Shown: one piece after another, positions 29,376 to 35,735 of the stretch | How positions within the stretch are numbered: position 1 is the first letter of the stretch | Layout: each line of letters begins with the position of its first letter | Virus record (IMG/VR): IMGVR_UViG_3300008217_000024 | Span: 1 to 35,735 of that record | DNA from: a virus | Length of the DNA stretch: 35,735 bases | Strand: one strand, 5' to 3' | Made by a program: the position numbers and the translations under genes | Notes under the pieces: model-generated | What the model saw: only the letters and a program-made list of their open reading frames with translations | Databases searched by the model: none | What the model was told of the DNA's origin: nothing

Positions 29376-32303
29376 ATGCCATTAGGATTATCTAAATCAA
29401 TAGTCAGTACTTCTGGAGGAGATAAGTATACAAGAAGTTATATAAAGGATAACCTCAAACTTTATATGCCATATCGTGGCACAGATAATTCTGAAGTCCA
29501 ATTCGTAGGCACAGGTTCTACCAGCCTTGATGGTCTTAATGACTATATAGACTTTGGAAGTGATATTAATTTAGGTACTTTATCTACTATTTCACTTTGG
29601 GTAGGTGGATTATCAAGCACTTCAGACACAAGATACATCTTTGGTTCGGCAACAGCAAACCATTTTGAATTAAGACAGCAGGGTGCAGCAAAGCAATTAA
29701 CAGTTATAATGGGAGCATCAGGTGATAATGATATATATACATATGCTTTTGATAATTCTGACTGGACTCATCTTGCTTTTGTACGCATTTCTACGACACA
29801 ATGGACAGTATATATAAATGGAGTTCTTGTAGATACATTAACAGATTCTGATTGGAGTAATGACGATACTAAGATTAGATATATAGGAAGAAATAGTGCA
29901 GGATATTATCTTCAAGCTAAAATGAAAAATGTAGCCCTCTGGAATCGTGCTTTAACTGCTACAGAAGTACAGAATGTGATGTATAAGACATATGCAGAAG
30001 TAAGTGGCAGACTTGCATCTGGACTTGTGAGTTGGTGGGCTTTGGATGCTACAAGTTTGGGGAGCAATATTCTTGGGAGTTGGACTAATAGTGGTTCATC
30101 TCCTTGGACTACTTGGAATGCACCATCTGCTACCTCTGTATTAGAAGCTGATAGTGATGGTAGTGCCACTATGATTGCAACAAATCCATTTACAGCAGTA
30201 TCAGGGAAAATATATCAACCTTCATTTAATTTAACATTAAATACTGGTAGTCTCCCAGATTGGTCAATAAGAGAAACAACAACAGGTACTATTGGAGATG
30301 GTGTAAGTTTTGGCACATCTACATCTGGAGCTAATACAGGAAGCTGGGCAGCTCCTTCATCAAAAACTATGTATTTATTTTTTAGCGTAAGTAGTGTTAT
30401 ATCTAATTTTAGTTTATCAGATATTTCAATTAAAGAAGTCCAAACTGAAGACCTAAAAGGCTCTAATGATGGAACTGTATATGGTGCTACAATAGATACA
30501 GACCTATATGGCTCTGACACCCCTGTAAAGCCAAGAGCGGTGGATAACTCGCCAAAAGTACAAGCAGATGCGATTGGAAGTGGGAGTGCGAGTTTTACTG
30601 CGAGTAATGATGACTATATAGACTGTGGTGATGCAGTTTCAAGTATAAACTCTTATCCATTTTCAGTAACAGGATGGTTCAAAGCAGAGACTAAAGCTGG
30701 AGATGGTCATATATTTACTATTAATGATAAAAGTACAGATAATGTAAAATATGGAGTTATGGTTAGGCATACTTCTGGTGAAGGAGAATTAAGAATATTT
30801 GCTCAAAATACTACAAGTGAACCAGCCACTACTACTGGTGCTAACGAATTTAATGATGATAACTGGCATCATTTTGCATCTGTATATGAAAGTGCAACTA
30901 ATATGAAACTTTATGCAGATGGCGTACATCGTGTTACACAGACTGATAGTGTAACATTCAATAGTGCTACTGATTCATTTGTAATAGGAATAGATAATGA
31001 AAATAGTGGTTTAGGTAAAGAATTTCAAGGAGAGATATGTCAAGTAGGTATATGGCAAGGTGCATTAACCCAAGAGAAAATCCAATCTATAATGGAGAAG
31101 ACTTTTGAAGAATTGACTGCTACTGAGAAGAGTAGTTTGGGGAGTGAGTTGGTAACTAATGGCACTTTTGATTCAGGTTATACAGGATGGACTGCTTCCA
31201 GTAGTGCAGACTTGTCATCTGTTTCAGGTGGTAGAAGTGGTAATTGTTTTAAGATTCTTGAAGATGGTTCAGACAATCCTCGGGCTTATGATACTATAAC
31301 GACAGTAGCCAATAAAGTTTATAAATTTGTATTTTATCATAAGGATATAGATTCTGTTGGGACTACTCCTTATTACGCTATATGGGATGATTCTAATAGT
31401 GCATATATATATGGATTAACATTACTTCCAGAAACTATTTCTTCATCATCTTGGGTAAGGCAAGTAGTTTATTTTGCGACACCATCTGCTTGTACTTCTG
31501 TGTACATATATTTAATACATAACGCATCATCGGGTGCAGGTACAGCAACATATTTTGATGATGTATCTGTCAAAGAAGTCACCCACGACTTAGTCTCATA
31601 TTGGGCTTTGGATGAGGGTCTAAAGACTTTGAGTTTTGATTCTAATGATAGGGTTGAAACAGGAGCAGATGGTACTCTTGCAGATGCTACATACTCTTGG
31701 TGGATGAAAGCATCAGACACTACTTCTAACAGGCAGACGGCAATATTTGGGCACGGAAGTACATCTATAGGGGCTTTCCATATTCAATTTGATTCAAGCA
31801 GACCTCTTCTATATATGAATAGTTCTTGGTATAGATATTTTGCTGATACTTCTGCACAAGATGATGGGAAATGGCATCATTGGATGGTGTTTATAGACGC
31901 TGATGATATTACAGGATGTACACTTTATGTAGATGGAGTCGCTATTTCAGTAAGTACTACCTCTACTGGTAGTGGGTCTGCAAATGCTTATACTCAAAGT
32001 TTAACAATAGGAAGTCACAACACAAGTGCTAGTGGGGCTCAATTTTTAGGAGAAATGGCTCAATTTGCAGTATGGTCTGGAGATAAGACAAGTAATGCAC
32101 TTGCTATGACTAATGAAGCTATAGATGCAGATTGGACTGATAATTATTCTGATGATATGACTGGATATTGGAAAATGGATAATGCAAGTACAGTAACAGA
32201 TTTAAGTGGTCAAGGTAATAATGGGACTGTAGTAGATGCTACTCTTGTAGATGGAGCAGTTCTTGATAAGACTTCAAATAATAATGATGGAGCAATGAAT
32301 TAA
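29376..32303 (+). CDS. Multi-LamG / carbohydrate-binding tail or fibre protein 1
   Basis: I chose the ATG at 29376, two bases after the previous stop; the in-frame ATG at 29322 lies inside the previous gene. About 975 residues. Laminin-G/concanavalin-like domains: the first at ~30-190 (LDGLNDYIDFGS..WTHLAFVRI..VYINGV..IGR..KMKNVALWNRALTATEVQ), a second at ~400-565 (NDDYIDCG..NWHHFASVYE..LYADGV..GEICQVGIWQ), a third at ~750-905 (DRVETG..KWHHWMVFID..LYVDGV). Between them are jelly-roll carbohydrate-binding-like segments (ELVTNGTFDSGYTGWT..YFDDVSVKEV). Likely a receptor-binding fibre or virion adhesin. It shares design with the next gene and overlaps it by one base. Confidence 0.8.
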   Translation: MPLGLSKSIVSTSGGDKYTRSYIKDNLKLYMPYRGTDNSEVQFVGTGSTSLDGLNDYIDFGSDINLGTLSTISLWVGGLSSTSDTRYIFGSATANHFELRQQGAAKQLTVIMGASGDNDIYTYAFDNSDWTHLAFVRISTTQWTVYINGVLVDTLTDSDWSNDDTKIRYIGRNSAGYYLQAKMKNVALWNRALTATEVQNVMYKTYAEVSGRLASGLVSWWALDATSLGSNILGSWTNSGSSPWTTWNAPSATSVLEADSDGSATMIATNPFTAVSGKIYQPSFNLTLNTGSLPDWSIRETTTGTIGDGVSFGTSTSGANTGSWAAPSSKTMYLFFSVSSVISNFSLSDISIKEVQTEDLKGSNDGTVYGATIDTDLYGSDTPVKPRAVDNSPKVQADAIGSGSASFTASNDDYIDCGDAVSSINSYPFSVTGWFKAETKAGDGHIFTINDKSTDNVKYGVMVRHTSGEGELRIFAQNTTSEPATTTGANEFNDDNWHHFASVYESATNMKLYADGVHRVTQTDSVTFNSATDSFVIGIDNENSGLGKEFQGEICQVGIWQGALTQEKIQSIMEKTFEELTATEKSSLGSELVTNGTFDSGYTGWTASSSADLSSVSGGRSGNCFKILEDGSDNPRAYDTITTVANKVYKFVFYHKDIDSVGTTPYYAIWDDSNSAYIYGLTLLPETISSSSWVRQVVYFATPSACTSVYIYLIHNASSGAGTATYFDDVSVKEVTHDLVSYWALDEGLKTLSFDSNDRVETGADGTLADATYSWWMKASDTTSNRQTAIFGHGSTSIGAFHIQFDSSRPLLYMNSSWYRYFADTSAQDDGKWHHWMVFIDADDITGCTLYVDGVAISVSTTSTGSGSANAYTQSLTIGSHNTSASGAQFLGEMAQFAVWSGDKTSNALAMTNEAIDADWTDNYSDDMTGYWKMDNASTVTDLSGQGNNGTVVDATLVDGAVLDKTSNNNDGAMN

Positions 32304-35191
32304 TGGCTACCACAATATCATCAGGAACTAATCCTTACAAACTTGGCTCTCCTCCAGATTTTGGTACTCTCTATAGTGGCAGGGCTTTAGAGTTTGATGG
32401 TGTTAGTGATTATTTCGGATTTACGAAAATTGAAAATCTTACAGAAGCCACTGTTGCTTTTTGGTTAAAAACAACAAATGCTGGTGGTGGACTAATATAT
32501 AATACAGGTAATGCTGCTGCATTAACACACGTACGATACTCGTCAGGTAAGATTTCAGTAATAAATGATACTAATCCCACAGGCGATATAGCAATAAGCG
32601 ATGGTAATTGGCATAGAGTAATAATATTATTCAAACAAAACGGGTCAGGTGCAGATTATTCTCTTTATATTGATGGAGTCGAAGATACTGCTGGTACTTT
32701 TCCTGCAACAGGAGTTGGTAGCTATAGTGATGTAGATTTTGAAAGATTTGGGTTCTCTACTTTCTATTTTGATGGGTCTATGACTGATTGTCAAATATGG
32801 GATAAAAATTGGTCTTTATCAGATGTACAATATGACTATACACATCCAGAGAAACTAATCACAGACAATAGTGCAGTAACATCTGGTACTACCATATCCA
32901 ATCTAAAGGCGTGGTATCCTTGTACAGAAGGTAATCCTCGTTCACCCCAGACTACAGTATTTGATGGTTCTCCTAAAGAGTTGGGGAGTGAGTTAATTGG
33001 AGATGGAGGATTTGAAAGTGGTACAGATAGTTGGAACTATACGAATACAACTATAAGTCAGTCAACTGATTATGTTAAGAGTGGTACTTATTCATTAAAA
33101 GCAGTTCAGAGTGGTGGCTCTTCTGATAGAACCTATAAAGCTTTTACGGCTGTTGTAGGTAAGACATATAAGTTCTCATTTGATACATATAAACCGTCAA
33201 GTGGACAAGATGTTGCATATATTATGAGAGTTGCAACTGCATCTGACCACGATACTCCAGTTAGTGAAACTATATCAACATTAGATGCTTGGGTGAATAC
33301 AACTGGATATTTTACTGCTACTCAAACTGCATTTTTTATAGTTGCTATTCCTCATAATGATTCTGCTGGAAATGATACGGTTTATATAGATAATGTATCA
33401 GTCAAAGAAGTCAAAATGGGCAATCATGGTACTACTACTTTTATTGGGGATGAGTTAAATGCACAAGCAAATGCTATTACTCCTTCAGGCTCTTCTGCAA
33501 GTGAAGCAAACGATGCAGCTGGATGGACTAATGCTGGAATGAGTACTCTTGCATCAGATACTAGTTACGAAACAACTGGTACATATTCTTTAAAAATAGT
33601 AGCTTCGAGTAATGGTCAATATGCTCATACTAATTTTACAACAGTTGCAGGAAGGAGTTATAGATTCTCTTGGGATAGAACAATTACTAACCATGATGCC
33701 CAGTCTAAATTTGATTTTAAAGTAGGAACAAGTGCAAATAATAATTCTCTTGGAGAAATAGATTCTTATGCTTCCAACACAGGAACTGGCACGATAACAG
33801 GTGAATATGTAGACATTGTAGCAACCACAACATCTACCTTTTTTACAGTTGCAGAAGATGGGTCTGATAATGATGGGATTTTGTATTTAGACAATTTATC
33901 TGTCAAAGAAATAGGTGTCGCCACAGGCTGGACAACTGCCGATGCAGAGCCTTTAATTCCACAGACAGCTTTGATGGGGATGAGTAAGCCTATGGTGTTT
34001 GATGGTTCTAAAAATTATGTAATACTAGATTCGTCCATTGCTATCACTAATGCACAATGGACTCTTTCTGGTTGGTATTATTTTAAATCATTTTCAGACC
34101 CACAGGGTTATCCTCATTTATTTAGTTTAAATGTTGCTTCTGTTAGTTATATTAGAATTAAAGATGATGGTAGTGAGCTGTATTTAGAGACAGATTCTAA
34201 TGGAGATGACGCAACTCTTGTTTTTACTACTGAATTATCTATCAACACTTGGTATCATATAGTTGTAACAAGGAATGGTGATGTATGGGGGTCATACTTA
34301 AATGGTACTTATAAAGCTTTTGCTGATGAAACAAGTGGGGGTAATTCTCTTACTATAGATAGATTTGGTGGTGAAGGTAATGATAGTAGAACATTAAATG
34401 GTATGATAAACGAAGTTTCTATATGGGATGATGTTTTAACTCTTGCAGAAGTACAAGAATTATTCAATGATGGAGTACCTTTGGATGCTACTACACATTC
34501 TGCCTCTGGTGATGACTTAGTTGGATACTGGAGAAATGATGGGGCATCAAGTTGGGAAGATAGGAAAGGTTCAAATGATGGCACTCCTACTGGCTCTCCA
34601 GACACAATCCTCCTCCCAGAAGGCACTACCACAGGCAAAGACATATTAGGCTTTCCACTCACACATACGAATAATGGGTGGCTGAATCTTGATGGGCAAT
34701 CTATTACTGGTCATTTAGATTATAAACAATATGTAGATTTTACTGAGATAGATTTAGGAGAATTATGCACACTGTCTTGCTGGGCAAAGAGAGATAATAC
34801 TACTAATAATGAAATGGTATTTGGTAATGATGCAAGTTATGTTTTTTATTTTAATGGAGCAAATGATGTTACTATCAGAGTAGATGATACTAATGTTCTT
34901 ACATTTGATGTTGCTGATGTACAAACTGCTTTAGCGAGAACTAATTGGGTATACTGGACATTTGTAAGAGATACTACAACAACAGGTAAGTTGTATGTGG
35001 ACGGAGTTTTAGAGGATTCTGATACTAATGGTAGCATAAGTGGGACAACTGCTATCTCAAAGATAGGTTCTGATGATGATGGTCAATATTGCTTTGCTGG
35101 TAGTATAGATGAATCTCGTGCATACAACAGAGCATTATCAGCAACAGAAATTTTAAAGAATTATAAACATGGGTTAAGCAAACATTCATAG
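32303..35191 (+). CDS. Multi-LamG / carbohydrate-binding tail or fibre protein 2
   Basis: 962 residues with the same building blocks as the protein before it: LamG at ~25-185 (ALEFDGVSDYFGF..NWHRVIILFK..LYIDGV..MTDCQIWDKNWSLSDVQ), two CBM-like segments (~225-370, ELIGDGGFESGTDSW..YIDNVSVKEV, and ~385-540, ending LYLDNLSVKEI), LamG ~560-735 (MVFDGSKNYVILDS..TWYHIVVTR..INEVSIWDDVLTLAEVQ), LamG ~805-962 (YVDFTEIDLG..WVYWTFVRD..LYVDGV..IDESRAYNRALSATEI). The domain order differs from its neighbour, so the pair probably arose by duplication and shuffling. A cell-surface glycan-binding fibre is likely. No trimeric spike or chaperone domain is evident. Confidence 0.8.
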   Translation: MATTISSGTNPYKLGSPPDFGTLYSGRALEFDGVSDYFGFTKIENLTEATVAFWLKTTNAGGGLIYNTGNAAALTHVRYSSGKISVINDTNPTGDIAISDGNWHRVIILFKQNGSGADYSLYIDGVEDTAGTFPATGVGSYSDVDFERFGFSTFYFDGSMTDCQIWDKNWSLSDVQYDYTHPEKLITDNSAVTSGTTISNLKAWYPCTEGNPRSPQTTVFDGSPKELGSELIGDGGFESGTDSWNYTNTTISQSTDYVKSGTYSLKAVQSGGSSDRTYKAFTAVVGKTYKFSFDTYKPSSGQDVAYIMRVATASDHDTPVSETISTLDAWVNTTGYFTATQTAFFIVAIPHNDSAGNDTVYIDNVSVKEVKMGNHGTTTFIGDELNAQANAITPSGSSASEANDAAGWTNAGMSTLASDTSYETTGTYSLKIVASSNGQYAHTNFTTVAGRSYRFSWDRTITNHDAQSKFDFKVGTSANNNSLGEIDSYASNTGTGTITGEYVDIVATTTSTFFTVAEDGSDNDGILYLDNLSVKEIGVATGWTTADAEPLIPQTALMGMSKPMVFDGSKNYVILDSSIAITNAQWTLSGWYYFKSFSDPQGYPHLFSLNVASVSYIRIKDDGSELYLETDSNGDDATLVFTTELSINTWYHIVVTRNGDVWGSYLNGTYKAFADETSGGNSLTIDRFGGEGNDSRTLNGMINEVSIWDDVLTLAEVQELFNDGVPLDATTHSASGDDLVGYWRNDGASSWEDRKGSNDGTPTGSPDTILLPEGTTTGKDILGFPLTHTNNGWLNLDGQSITGHLDYKQYVDFTEIDLGELCTLSCWAKRDNTTNNEMVFGNDASYVFYFNGANDVTIRVDDTNVLTFDVADVQTALARTNWVYWTFVRDTTTTGKLYVDGVLEDSDTNGSISGTTAISKIGSDDDGQYCFAGSIDESRAYNRALSATEILKNYKHGLSKHS

Positions 35192-35200
35192 GAAAATATT

Positions 35201-35659
35201 ATGGCACATTACGAATTATACATTTGTTTAAAGAAAACTACATACGAGTCAGCAGTACCGAGTGTACTACAACCAAAACTGGGATGGAAGGTACTGGCAG
35301 ATGACAGACCTACTGATTCTAATACAGTAGCAGAGATTAAGGCTTGGATGGATTCAAAGAGCCTTAGTTATGCATCAGATGACCTGAAAGCAGATTTGCT
35401 TGATAAGGTCGATTCTACTCCTACTGAGGCATATACACCAACTTGGAAAGAAAGTGCCTTCAAGGGCAAATTAGGGGCTCCTAGAGTGAGTCTGGATGGT
35501 AACTTGATTATAGTAAAGGGTGAGTTCAGCGTAAAAGAGGGTGAACTAACTGCTATAGTAGCTTTAGGTTCTGGTATGGATTATCCTAATAACTCTGTAT
35601 TAACTAAGACAGAAGCACAGACTCTGGCAAATGGCAGTCTGTTTACAGTGAGTGAATGA
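35201..35659 (+). CDS. Hypothetical virion-associated protein, 152 aa
   Basis: Soluble alpha/beta protein with no recognised domain. AGGAAAA precedes the ATG, nine bases after the previous stop. The N-terminal third has a helix (TVAEIKAWMDSK); the C-terminal half is beta-rich (RVSLDGNLIIVKGEFSVKEGELTAIVALGSG). Its place right after the fibre genes suggests a small fibre-associated or tail-assembly protein. The next gene starts within its stop. Confidence 0.6.
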   Translation: MAHYELYICLKKTTYESAVPSVLQPKLGWKVLADDRPTDSNTVAEIKAWMDSKSLSYASDDLKADLLDKVDSTPTEAYTPTWKESAFKGKLGAPRVSLDGNLIIVKGEFSVKEGELTAIVALGSGMDYPNNSVLTKTEAQTLANGSLFTVSE

Positions 35660-35735
35660 TGATAGAGATATTTGCTGAATATGGTGTAATTGGAGTAATG
35701 GTAATGTTATTTGCAGGTCAGATGGTATTCTTACA
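35656..35735 (+). CDS. Small membrane protein (possible holin-type), 3' end outside window
   Basis: ATG ATG at 35656-35661 overlaps the previous stop (ATGA). The visible 26 residues contain a short acidic N-terminus followed by a hydrophobic stretch (GVIGVMVMLFAGQMVFL) that looks like a membrane helix. The start, location and hydrophobicity suit a holin or another small phage membrane protein. The family cannot be decided from the fragment. Confidence 0.5.
   Translation, partial: MMIEIFAEYGVIGVMVMLFAGQMVFL

Overview
The window is part of a tailed double-stranded DNA phage genome. It carries a large terminase, a portal of P22-like appearance, a scaffold, a capsid protein of N4-gp56/DUF4043 appearance, a 2391-residue polyvalent (probably internal virion) protein, and RecT/YqaJ recombination genes. 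No host housekeeping genes are present. The DNA is AT-rich. Strong AGGAG ribosome binding sites and an RNA polymerase alpha-CTD homologue point to a bacterial host using Shine-Dalgarno initiation; the host taxon cannot be told from the sequence. Gene content suggests a short-tailed (podovirus-like) phage, but no diagnostic tail nozzle or adaptor gene is visible here.

Layout: (i) 1-8378, plus strand: the end of a virion module (partial protein, giant polyvalent protein, PD-(D/E)XK nuclease). (ii) 8375-17255, minus strand: an operon read leftwards from about 17.3 kb. It holds many small genes, an ArdC-like antirestriction protein, peptide deformylase, a histone-fold-like protein, a compact tyrosine recombinase, a possible small terminase, YqaJ exonuclease, RecT, RusA and a DnaC-like loader. 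(iii) 17346-18132: a 787-base divergent control region with a chain of hairpins. (iv) 18133-21466, plus strand: tightly overlapping replication and regulation genes. These include an excisionase-type HTH protein, a replication initiator with five 11-bp iterons and an AT-rich tract inside its gene (a lambda-like origin layout), an alpha-CTD/zinc-ribbon protein, and an SSB-like protein ending in DDLPF. (v) 21456-35735: TerL, portal, two small basic proteins, scaffold, capsid, small structural proteins, two ~965-residue LamG/carbohydrate-binding tail-type proteins, and the start of a membrane protein.

The most unusual signal is a family of tRNA-mimic elements between genes. In every gap of the minus-strand operon between 13.55 and 17.35 kb there is a 12-bp stem closed by the seven-base tRNA T-loop TTCGATT. 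This is the size of a stacked acceptor plus T-stem (7+5 bp). In six of the seven it is followed by NCTA, which resembles NCCA. In five copies a second 17-nt hairpin follows, so the module is exactly 50 nt each time, and then a TTCATAA-like stretch, an ACAGGAG ribosome binding site and the next gene. Stem sequences differ between copies but pairing is kept. The most upstream copy (17281-17343) is a shrunken complete cloverleaf. An eighth copy lies on the plus strand between two virion genes (29005-29039), again in the sense orientation. I infer that they may act as processing, stability or translation elements that punctuate the transcript. Other noteworthy items are a 204-nt folded RNA candidate with tRNA-like ends (11597-11800) followed by a micro-ORF and a terminator, 11-bp palindromic repeats beside the candidate small terminase, and MPPP/MKPP micro-ORFs with strong ribosome binding sites.
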